From the NCBI RefSeq assembly GCF_045679555.1, contig NC_092094.1, forward strand, positions 30,726,052-30,790,051: a DNA stretch of 64,000 bases, in the 5' to 3' direction. A model generated the notes under the pieces. That model was not told the origin of the DNA and searched no databases. It saw only the letters and a program-made list of their open reading frames with translations. The DNA is from Salvelinus alpinus (Eukaryota; Chordata; Actinopteri; Salmoniformes; Salmonidae). Positions 42,394 through 54,300 of the stretch are shown here, piece after piece. The position numbers were made by a program, and so were the translations under genes. Position 1 is the first letter of the stretch; each line of letters begins with the position of its first letter.

Positions 42394-45300
42394 GTCAGAC
42401 ACAAGGACATACAGGACTCACACACTTAGTGCTTGCTGAGAACTACGGGTAGTTAGTTACAGTGCATTCGTAAAGTATTGACTTTTTGCACATTTTGTTA
42501 CGTTTATTCTAAAATGGATTAAATAAATAAAAATCCTCAATCTACACACAATACCCCATAATGACAAAGCGAAAACAGGTTTTTAGAGAATAAAAACTGA
42601 AACAATTTATTTATAAAAGTATTCAGACTCTTTGCTATGAGATAAAAAAAATGTGCTCCGGTGCCTCCTGTTTCCATTGATCACCCTTAAGATGTTTCTA
42701 CAACTTGATTGGAGTCCACCGGTGGAAAATTCAATTGATTGGATAATTTGGAAAGGTACAGAACTGTCTATATACAATGTGCCACAGATGACAGTGCATG
42801 TCAGAGCAAAAACCAAGCCATGAGGTCAAAGGAATTGTCCGTAGAGCTCCGAGACAGGATTGTGTAGGGACAGATCTGGGCAAGGGTACCAAAACATTTC
42901 TGCAGCATTGATGGTCCCCTACATCGTGGCCTCCATCATTCTTAAATGGAAGAAGTTTGGAACTACCAAGACTCTTCCTAGAGCTGGCCGCCTGGCCAAA
43001 CTGGGCAATCAAGGGAGAAGAGCCTTGGTCAGGGAGGTGACCAAGAACCCGATGGTCACTCTGACAAAGATGGGAGAACCTTCCAGAAGGACAACCAGCA
43101 CTCCACCAATCAAGCCTTTATGGTAAAGTTGCCAGACGGAAGCCACTCAGAAAAAGGCACATGACAGTCTGCTTGGAGTTTGCCACAAGATTTTCTGGTC
43201 TGATAAAACCAAGATTTAACTATTTGGCCTGAATGCCAAGCATTATGTCTGAAGGAAACCTGGCACCATCCCTACGGTGAAGCATGGTGGTGGCAGCATC
43301 ATGCTGTGGGGATGTTTTTCGGCGGCAGGGACTGGGAGACTAGTCAGTATCGAGGGAAAGATGAACAGAGCAAAGTACAGAGAGATCCTTGTTGAAAACC
43401 TGCACCGGAGTGCTCAGGACCTCAGACTGGGGCAAAGGTTCACCTTCCAACACGACAATGACCCTAAGCACATAGCCAAGCCAATGCAGGAGTGGCTTCG
43501 GGACAAGTCTCTGAACGTCCTTGAATAGCTCAGCCAGAGCCCGGACTTGAACACGATCTTACATTTCTGGAGAGACCTGAAAATAGCTGTGCAGCGACAC
43601 TCCCCATTCAACCTGAATGGATCTGGATCTGAGAGGGGAGAAACTCCCCAAATACAGGTGTGCCAAACTTGTAGCGTCATACCCAAGAAGACTAAAGGCT
43701 GTAATCGCTGCCAACGGTGCTTCAACAAAGTACTGAGTAAAGGGTCTGAATACTTATGTAAAATGTGATTTGTATTTTAATAAAATGTGCAAAACATTTC
43801 CAAAAAACAGTTTTATCCCTGTAACTAGGGATGCACAATATATCGGTAAACATATCGGAATCGGCCGATATTAGCTCAAAATGCCAACATCGGCCCAATG
43901 TCTAGTTTAACACCGGTGTGCAAAACCGATGTCAAAGCTGACGTGCATACCTATATAACGTAGGTAGATGATATGCAACACTACAATCCGCTACACGTGC
44001 AACACTTTTATTCCTAATCTAGACCAAAATGTCTGCTGTGTGGATCGAGGCAGTCAACAAGTCCATCAGTCATTTGAAAGAGTAAGAAAATTTCAGCGAG
44101 ACAACTAATGGGAAAAACCCATTATCGGCAAGATAATGGAATTCATGGCCCTTGACAATCAACCGTTCTCTGTTGTGGATGATGTTGGCTTTCGCCGACT
44201 GGTCGAGCACCGGTACACACTACCAAGTAGGTGCTATTTTTCAGATGTTGCCCTACCGGAGTTACACAGTATTGTTGAAACACACCCATGAGCTACTTGC
44301 TATTAGCTTCACGACTGACATTTGGACCAGTGATGTCAGCCCCATGAGCATGCTGAGTCTGACAGCACAGAGGGACGACAAGGATTTCGATACTGAGGAA
44401 AGCCGTATTGCATGTTCAAGAATGTGCTGGTTCTTATACCGCTGCTGCTATTTCAGAACATGTTTGAAACATGAACACTCCAAGCTCCATTTGAACAACT
44501 GACTGGAGAAATAAGCTCAACTGTGTCTGCAGCTGATGTGATACCCTGTCATGGCATTGAAACGCCTGCTCAACAAAAATGCCAACACAGACCGTCGGGT
44601 TAACTTGGAAAAGTACTCTACTAGAGACTGAACAAGCGATTCGGTGGCATTCTCTCTGAGCCTCTACTGTGTCGCCACCATGCTTGATGCTAGGTACAAG
44701 GACCACTACTTCGATGCAGACAAGAAAGAGGGTTTACGTGAAATGTTACAGACAGCTGGACAGGATGGAAACGGACAGTGACAGTGCGCACCGAGGAAAA
44801 TGCCACGCATGGAAAGACAGAGCTTTAACTTCACTGCTTGACATGTATGATGAAATTCTGGTTGAGACTGAACAAATGAACAAAACAGCAAGTAATTGAA
44901 AGACATAGGTTTAGATTTTTACTGGTAATGGGGACATATGTAAATTCCAACCAAATAACCTTGTGGTCAGTGTGTTTAAACTATTTAACTGTACTTAAAT
45001 GCTTAAAAGGCCGCTAAAATTTGAAATATCGGTATAGTTTTTTTTGGCAAGGAAAATATCAGATATCGTTATCGGCCAAAAATGTCATCACTAGCTGTAA
45101 CGTAACAAAATGTGGAAAAAGTAAAGGGGTCTGAATACTTTCCAAATGCACTGTACCTTGAGTCCATGCTGGCTAAGCATGCTCTCCAGGAAGGTGTCGC
45201 CCAGATACACTGTGGGATAGAACTCCTCTATGTACACCCTCCTCCACCAGCGCTGAGGATACGACCTACAACACACACATAAAATATGTCAGCTGTGACA

Positions 45301-48300
45301 CTGACTCGCGCATGTTAACTGATGATTTCTGCATTTCCTCAAAGATGTCGACATTCAGATTATTGCTGCGCAACATGAATCAACTACCTCATCACCCATC
45401 AGTTCTCTGTGTGTATGTGTGTGAGAGTGAGTGAGTATGTACTAACCCATCAGTTCTCTGTGTGTATGTGTGTGAGAGTGAGTGAGTATGTACTAACCCA
45501 TCAGTTCTCTGTGTGTATGTGTGTGAGAGTGAGTGAGTATGTACTAACCCATCAGTTCTCTGTGTGTGAGAGTGAGTGAGTATGTACTAACCCATCAGTT
45601 CTCTGTGTGTATGTGTGTGAGAGTGAGTGAGTATGTACTAACCCATCAGTTCTCTGTGTGTATGTGTGTGAGAGTGAGTGAGTATGTACTAACCCATCAG
45701 TTCTCTGTGTGTATGTGTGTGAGTGTGAGTGAGTATGTACTAACCCATCAGTTCTCTGTGTGTATGTGTGTGAGTGTGAGTGAGTATGTACTAACCCATC
45801 AGTTCTCTGTGTGTATGTGTGTGAGTGTGAGTGAGTATGTACTAACCCATCAGTTCTCTGTGTGTATGTGTGTGAGAGTGAGTATGTACTAACCCATCAG
45901 TTCTCTGTGTGTATGTGTGTGAGAGTGAGTATGTACTAACCCATCAGCTAGTGTTTTAGTGAACCAGTATTTGTAGCGGTGAGCTCTGAGGTACGTGGGA
46001 GGCTGCTGGTGGAACGGGTACTGAGACACATCTGACTGGATGAGCTCAATCACTGGAGAGAGAGAGAGAGAGTGAGGGGCAAACGTTAAGATATTTTACA
46101 ATACAGTAAATACAATACAGTTTGTGTTAATGTGGCTGTATTGGCAGTAATGCACTGCCATTAACCTCAAAAAGAAGAAGTGTGTACACCCTACCGTCCC
46201 TCTTGCCCTGCAGCAGTCTGTACATTAGGCTGGTGAACCAGGGAGAGTGCGTATGTGTTCCCAGGGCTGCAAACCACATCTGCCAGTCCAGCCGTGGTTG
46301 ATGAGGGGTGATGACCGAGGGAGGGGCACTGAGGTTCCCTGGCTTATACATAAATTCTATCTCCTAGAGGAGGGAGGAGGAGAGAGAGGGTAGGACAATG
46401 GAGACAATTAAAGTTGGATGGGGGAAAAAGATGCCTTGGTTAACTTCCGCTTTAAAACAGATTACAGAAACATTACAAACGGGCAAAAAATACACCTCTC
46501 CATATACACCTCTCCCACACAAACACACCCCTACCGTCCAGGTGACTTTATCCATGGATCCCTCAATGACCACCTCGGGCCGCCCCCCCACCCCAGTCAT
46601 GCGTCTGAACAGGCCGTAGGAGTTGACCAGCTGGTAACGACTGACCGCATCATAACCCTGACGCACCCCCGGCCACACACTGGCGTTACTGTCATACTCT
46701 ATGAAGGTGAATGGGACCTGGACAAACACACACACTGCTGTTAGAATCATACTCTATAAAGGTGAACAAGAACATGCTGGAACACACAAAGTATGACATG
46801 CCTTACCTGAGAGCAGGTACCATTACTCTAGATCAGTGGTTCCCAACCAGGGGTACTAAGAACCCTGGGGGTACTTGGCCTATTCATAGGGAGTACTTCA
46901 GAAGACTCACGAGATGAGTCACACATGAAGGGGTACTTCAGGGATACTCCAGGCAGAGCTAAATTCAGTTGGAACAGTAAACGAAAAGGGTTGGGAACCA
47001 ATGTTCTAGAGTGTTCTACTCACCAGACTGATGGCAAACATAGAGACAGCAGCAGCACCAAACACTGTCCACTGGACTGTACCCAAAAACCTCTTGAAGA
47101 ACCCTTCCACACACGCACACCTACAGAACACACAGACACACATGTAAATACACACACACACACACACAGCAGTATCCCAAAGCCTCCTGAAGAAACACTC
47201 TACACACACCAAGACAACACACAGAACATACCACTTTCCCAGAGAGGTGTGTGTGTGTTACCTGAACATGGAAGAGACTAGTTCCCAGGTGAGAGACAGT
47301 ACTCCCAGCCAGACCGAGGGGAAGGTGACAGTCTTCAGGAACTGGTTAAACTGGTGGAAGGTAAACACTGAGGAGATAACCAGCAATAAGAGTCAAAACA
47401 ATGATTATCTACTACAGCTGATATCTGACACGCACACACACCTGTCCTGGAGGAGACAGTCCCCTTGTCCCAGTTGATCTGCAGGTCAAACCATGTGACC
47501 ATTCCGAAGCCAATTAGAGCCCAGACTGCAATCTCCACCACAAACCCTGCCCACCACAACAAGGAACCTGATTGGAGCAGAGACAGAACCAGGGAGTACA
47601 TGTCACATCCTGCCTCCAGTAACTGACTGACTGTCCTCAATGCAAGTTACCTACACAGTGTGTATGTGTCGGAGTGTGTGTACCTTGGTTAGGGTTAGGA
47701 GTGTATTTCTTGCGTAGCCAGAAGTATATATGCTCGTCGTCCAGCAGAGACAGACACATTGTCAGAGTCAGGAGGTTGAAGAAGTTATAGTTTCCAGACA
47801 GGATGATCAGCACCTGCAGTACCACCTAAATACCACAGGGGTGACAGAAAACACTGCACTTCACCTAACCGCCAGAGGGGGGAGACAGACCAAGTCCCCA
47901 AACTGTTGATGACAAAATGCTACAACATACACAGAGTTAATCTGACCTGCATGTAGAAGGCCCCGAGGCGAAGTCGACGTAGAGGGCTGAGGAAGAGGAA
48001 TGGAGCAGCGATCTCAATGGCGAAGGTGGCTACCACAGACAGCTTATGCCACCAGACGGGCAGCTGGTGGGCAAACCAGGCCAAGGGTGTAGGGATACAC
48101 TGGGTCTCGTAGTGATATGTCAGCGCTAGAGACACACACCACCACATGTTAGAGGCACACATCAACAGTAGCTACACTGGGCCTCAATGATATGTTAGGG
48201 CTAGAGAGAGATATACATGTTACGCACGCACAGGCCAGAGACGGTGTGATACACTGGGTCTCTGTGGTACATCAGGGGGAGAGAAAGACGCTCAGAAACA

Positions 48301-51300
48301 GCAGTCTGAGCGGCAGTAACGTCTGATGAGTTAGGTAACCTGCTTCAGCAATTATGCAACACACACACACAGCTACCTGTGAGGCCCCACCAGGTAGGGC
48401 AGCGGGAGGTGAGTTTGACGACTCCGGAGGCGAACATCAGTCTGAACAGGAGCCAACGGACCAACCAGAAGGTCACAGGGTCGTGCTCCCTGCCCACTCG
48501 CCACCCCCGCAAAGACGTCACCGGGGCGATGAGCACACAGAGGAACCCAGTCTCCAGGAGAAGAGAGTCCCTGGATGCAGTCACAGAGAAAGGGAAAGGA
48601 GAAGGGGAGGGAGAATGAGCAAGGTGGAGAGTGTTAGGACCCAGAGACTGAGCATGCCCAGACAGGGCTAATGTTGTAGTGTTTTCATCATGATGCTACT
48701 ATGGTGATGTTGTTATCAATGTGTTATAGTGTTTATAATCTGGCACCTGACAGATGCAGTTGCACAGCAGTAGGAGCACCAACCACACATACACATCAGC
48801 TGACTGCCAAGACTACTCAGTCTCATACACACGCTAACAGCAGTACTGGGGTGTTAATTAACATGCAACCTCAGGGTGGCATTCACTCTCTGGGTGTGGC
48901 AAACACACACACACAACTCACCACTGGAAGTAGAGGAAGACCTGTCCCACCTGGAACAACAGGCAGAGTCAGAGATCAGGCGTACTGTATACTGGCTCCC
49001 GCTACAGCAGTGTGTATGTGTGTGTGTGTGTGTGGTATAACTGACCTGGTACATTGACAGGTACATGATCCAGAGAAATAGAAACACCAAGCTGTCTCTG
49101 AGTGATTCCAGTACTGTAGCAGCCAGGCTCAGTGCTGCCCCCAGCAGGCAGAGCAGCTCCATGGCAGTCTGGGTGTCAAGACCTAGAATACAGTTTACAC
49201 TGTTAGAATCTATTCGATTTATGATTCAAATGATCAGTTAGTCACAACACATTGCTAAAATGTTGTTTAGGAACTCACCCAGACGTGGCGCGAGCCACAG
49301 TAAGGTGGGAGAGGAGAGGAGCTGCTCCCAGAGAGCCTTACCACTGTACCGCAGTTGCCACCGTGCTGGTAACAGGCCATCATTTCCATACAGGCCTGGA
49401 AAACACACACCTTGTCAACAGGGAGAAGAAGTAACTTGTACTGGAGGTTTACTTTAGGATGTAGTTCCATAGGAGGAAAACCCCATCTAGCCTAACCGAA
49501 CACCTAGATAACATTTGTATTATATTGGACATTTGGTTCCCTCTCCTCAATAGCTATTGAACCAAGTATACCATGACTATGAAGATAGTACACTACATGG
49601 CCAAAAGTATGCTCGTCCCCCCTTTGCTGCTATAACAGCCACCACTCTTCTGGGAAGGCTTTCCACTAGATATTGTAACATTGCTGCGGGGACTTGCTTC
49701 AATTCAGCCACAAGAGCATTAGTGAGGTCGGGCATTGCTGTTGGGCGATCAGGCCTGGCTTGCAGTCAGCGCTCCAATTCATCCCAAAGGTGTTCAATGG
49801 GTTGAGATCAAGGCTTAACCCCATCAAACACACCGATCTTGACAAACCATTTTTGCACGGACCTTGCTTTGTGCACAGGAGCATTGTCATGCTGAAAAAG
49901 GAAAGGGCCCTTCCTAAACTGTTGCCACAAAGTTGGAAGCACAGAATTGTCTAGAATGTAATTTTATGCTGTAGCTAGGGTTGCAAAGGCTAGGAAACTT
50001 TCTGGAAATTTTCCAATTTTTCATCTTCCAAGCTAAAAGTTAGCTTATAACAGTGAACCTTTTTTGTGGGATCTTGTGTAATATTTTGGTTAAACTATCC
50101 CCAATTCAATGGAATTGCAACCCTCTGCATGCACAGTGCATTCTTCCATCACATGTACAGCTTATTCTCAAGATCTTGCACACTAATGAGATGCTATTGA
50201 GTCCACACTGCTACTGTCTGAGCCAAGGACAACAGGCTTTCTGGTAAGTTTTGATTACAATACTGGGAGGGGTGAATATATTTTGTGACATGATATTTTG
50301 TTATCTAGTAAATAGTAGCCTACAGCAAAGTGTGTTTAAATCATTTCTAACTTGTTAATTTCTGCTAGTTAGTTTTGGCTACCATGTGGGTTTTAGCTTG
50401 CTTGAGCCTGCTAACTGAGGAGTGTTCATTCACCTGTTTCCATACATGTTTCTTTTTAAAACTTATTACAAAGGAGTTGTTTAATGTAACTGCTTAACTA
50501 TTTATCTGTACATGGAATTGTATTGTTTTTTTAACTAATTTTTTACTAATCTTTACAGGAAAATGCCACGGGCACTATCTGATGTGTGGAGACATTTCAC
50601 TGCAGCTAATTGGGAGGAAAAGCTGTGTACATTTGCAAATACTGTGCCAAATCATATGTGAAGAATGCAACAAAGATGCAGAATCATCTGGCCAAATGCA
50701 TAAAGTTCCCTCAGCGCTCACAACAAGCAACCTCTGAGAAAAGTCCCTCTACTTCTATTCGTGGTGAAAATGATGAATCAGACACTTTATTGATAGCAAC
50801 ATCTCATGTTCCTCCTGGAATCTGAAGTGTTTTTGACTCAATGGAGGAACGTAGTCAGAGAAATGCTGATGAATGTCTTGCTCGAGCTGTGTATGCAACT
50901 GGTTCACCTCTGATGCTCACAGGCAATGTGTATTGGAAGAGATTTCTGCATGTTCTTCGCCCAGCATACACGCCTCCAACCAGACATGCTTTATCTACTC
51001 ATTTGCTGGATGCAGAATTCAGAGTTCAAGTGAAGGTCAAGCAAATCATAGAGAAAGCAGAATGTATTGCAATCATCTCTGATGGGTGGTCGAATGTTCG
51101 TGGGCAAGGAATAATTAACTACATAATCTCCACCCCTCAACCAGTATTCTACTAGCGCACAGACACAAGGGTCAACAGACACACTGGTCTCGACTTTGCA
51201 GCTGAGCTGAAGGCAGTCATCAATGACTTGGACCACAGAAGCTATTTGCACTGGTGACAGACAATTCTGCGACCATGAACGCTGCTTGGTCTAAAGTGGA

Positions 51301-54300
51301 GGGGCCCTGCCCTCACATCACACCCATCATGCATTGAATCTGCTCCTCAAGGACATCATGCCACTGAAAACAATGGATACACTCTACAAGAGAACCAAGG
51401 AAATGGTTAGGCATGTGAAGGGTCATCAAGTTATAGCAGCAATCTACCTCACCAAGCAAAGTGAGAAGAATAAGAGCACCACATTGAAGCTGCCCAGCAA
51501 CACCCGCTGGGGTGGTGTTGTCATCATGTTTGACAGTCTCCTGGAGGGGAAGGAGTCTCTCCAAGAAATGGCCATATCACAGTCTGCCGATATGGACAGC
51601 CACATCAAGAGGATCCTCCTTGGTGATTTATTTTGGGAGAGAGGTAAGCAGCCTGAAACTCCTGAAACCTAAAGCAGTAGCCATTGCATGGATTGAAGGA
51701 GACAATGCCATCCTGTCTGATGTTCAGACTCTGCTTGCATATGTAAGAGAAAAAATCCGTACTGCAATGCCCACTTCACTGCTGCTCCAAGCAGAGGAAA
51801 ATGCAGTTCTGAAATACATCAAAAAGCATGAAGACTTCTGCCTGAAGCCCATACACGCCACAGCGTACATTTAGAACCCCAAGTACGCTGGCAAGAGCAT
51901 CCTGTCTGGTGCAGAGATCAACAAGGCCTATGGTGTCATCACTACCGTGTCTCGCCACCTTGGCCTGGATGAGGGCAAGGTTCTTGGCAGTCTGGTGAAG
52001 TACACTTCCAAGCAAGGGCTTTGGGATGGAGATGCAATATGGCAGTCGTGCCAACACATCTCATCAGCCACCTGGTGGAAGGGACTGAGGCTCTTTCCCC
52101 TGTTGCCTCCATCATCCTCCAAATCCTACCAACATCAGCCGCCTCTGGTCCTTTTTGGGAACACACACACCAAAGTACGCAACAGGCTGACCAATACAGG
52201 GGTTGAAAATTGGTGTCAATCCGGGCAAATTTGAGGCTATTTGAGCCTGACAACGAGCCATCCTAAACAAGGTTGGAAAGTGACAGTGAAGATGAGGCCT
52301 CCAAGTCTGATGTTCAAGAGGTGGACATTGAGGAGGTACAGGGAGGAGACATGGAAGCCTGAGAAGAAGACAACCAAAGCTTTAGTTTCTAGACTATCAT
52401 TTTATAGATGAAAACGTTTTTGGGAGATGCGATGGATCATTGGGGTTCATTCAATATTCCCTTTCTTTTGTTGTTCAGTGAAATCATCCCATGTGAAGTA
52501 GAGGTCGACCGATTATGATTTTTCAACGCCGATACCGATTATTGGAGGACAAAAAAGTCGATACCGATTAATCGGCCGATTAAGAAAATCTATATATATA
52601 TCTCATACACACACACACATTTTTGTAATAATGACAATTGCAACAATACTGAATGAACAATGAACACTTATTTTAACTTAATATAATACATAAATAAAAT
52701 CAATTTAGTCTCAAATAACATGAGAACATATGTTAAAACGAACCACCAGCTTTCATGAGTCTTCAATATTCCCAGTTAAGAAGTTTTGGTTTGTAGTGCA
52801 GAAAGCAGAGCTTGTCTGCATGGTCCCCTGTCAGTCTGCTCCTCCGCGAAACACAGACCTTATTTGAAGTAGATCAAGACATTCTCTATGGAAGACATGA
52901 ACGGTAAAATAACGAAGGAAGCCCTTTCAAGTTCAGCCGCAAGTTATTACAGGAATTATAACGAGTCGACTATTTCTCTCTAAACCATATACCTTTGACT
53001 AATCCGGAAACTATCACCTCGAAAACAAAACGTTGATTCCGTTCTGTATTTTATCTAACGGTTGGCATCCATGAGTCTAAATATTCCTGTTACATTGCAC
53101 AACCTTCAATGTTATGTCATAATTACGTAAAATTCTGGCAAATTAGTTCGCAAAGAGCCAGGCGGCCCAAACTGTTGCATATACCCTGACTCTGCGTGCA
53201 ATGAACGTAAGAGAAATGACACAATTTCACCTGGTTAATATTGCCTGCTTACCTGGATTTCTTTTAGCTAAATATACAGGTTTAAAAATATATACTTGTG
53301 TATTGATTTTAAGAAAGGCATTGATGTTTATGGTTAAGTACACATTGGAGCAATGACAGTCATTGATTGATTGTTTTTTTATAAGATAAGTTTAATGCTA
53401 GGTAGCAATTTACCTTAGCTTACAGCATTCGCGTAACAGGCAGGCTCCTCGTGGAGTGCAATGTCATCAGGTGTTAGAGCATTGGACTAGTTAAATGTAA
53501 GGTTGCAAGATTGGATCCCCCGAGCTGACAAGGTTAAAAATCTGTTGTTGAAAATAAGAATGTGTTCTTAACTGACTTGCCTAGTTAAATAAAGATTAAA
53601 TAAAGGTGTAAAAAAATATATATATATTTTTTAATCGACGCACAAAAATACCGATTTCTGATTGTTATGAAAACTTGAAAATCGGCCATTCGGCCAGTCG
53701 ACCTCTAATGTGAAGCGTCAACTCATTTAATTAAAGTTCAATTCGTAACTAAATATTTTTTTCTCTCTCTCTATTGGAAGGATTTAATCATTTGCAATTA
53801 TGTCTCCATATGATATGGTAAATATATCCAACACAAAAAAAACTACATTTAAATGGTATTAAAATTAATTTGCATATATTTCCGTTAATTCCCATATATT
53901 CCCGTTATTTCCATGGAAAGAGTTTCCACCTCCGAATATTCCCCAAAATGTGCAACCCTAGCTGTAGCATTAAGATTTCCCTTCACTAAAGGCCTAGCCC
54001 GAACCATGAAAAATAGCCTCAGACCACTATTCGTCCGCCATCGAACTTTACAGTTGGCACAATACATTTAAGCAGGTAGCGTTCCCCTGGCATCCGCCAA
54101 TCCCAGATTCGACTGCCAGATGGTGAAGCGTGATTCATCACTCCAGAGAACGTGTTTCCACTGCTCCAGAGTCCAATGGCGGCGAGCTTTACGCCACTCT
54201 AGCCAACGCTTGCCATTGCGCATGGTGATCTTAGACTTGTGCTGCTCAGCCACGGAAACCCATTTCATGAAGCTCCCGACAAACAGTTCTCGTGCTGACG

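Larger units (their letters stand above)
49976..53960 (+). mobile_element. full-length hAT element nested in Tc1
   Basis: The perfect 10-bp inverted ends TAGGGTTGCA / TGCAACCCTA are flanked by a perfect 8-bp duplication GCTGTAGC (49968-49975, 53961-53968). It carries a decayed hAT transposase gene and a second hAT insertion at 52499-53707. Removing element plus one GCTGTAGC rejoins the Tc1 sequence. Confidence 0.92.

Noticed and set aside
45566-45892. 108-codon open frame with 17-residue repeats
   Set aside because: It results from a 51-bp period in the lmf2 intron 13 minisatellite, on the opposite strand to the gene.
45394-45946. Regular direct repeats that could suggest a CRISPR array
   Set aside because: Units are contiguous with no unique spacers, and the genome is vertebrate.
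47006-47212. Cys-rich small protein on the minus strand
   Set aside because: It is lmf2 exon 10 read through into its flanking CA-repeat intron.
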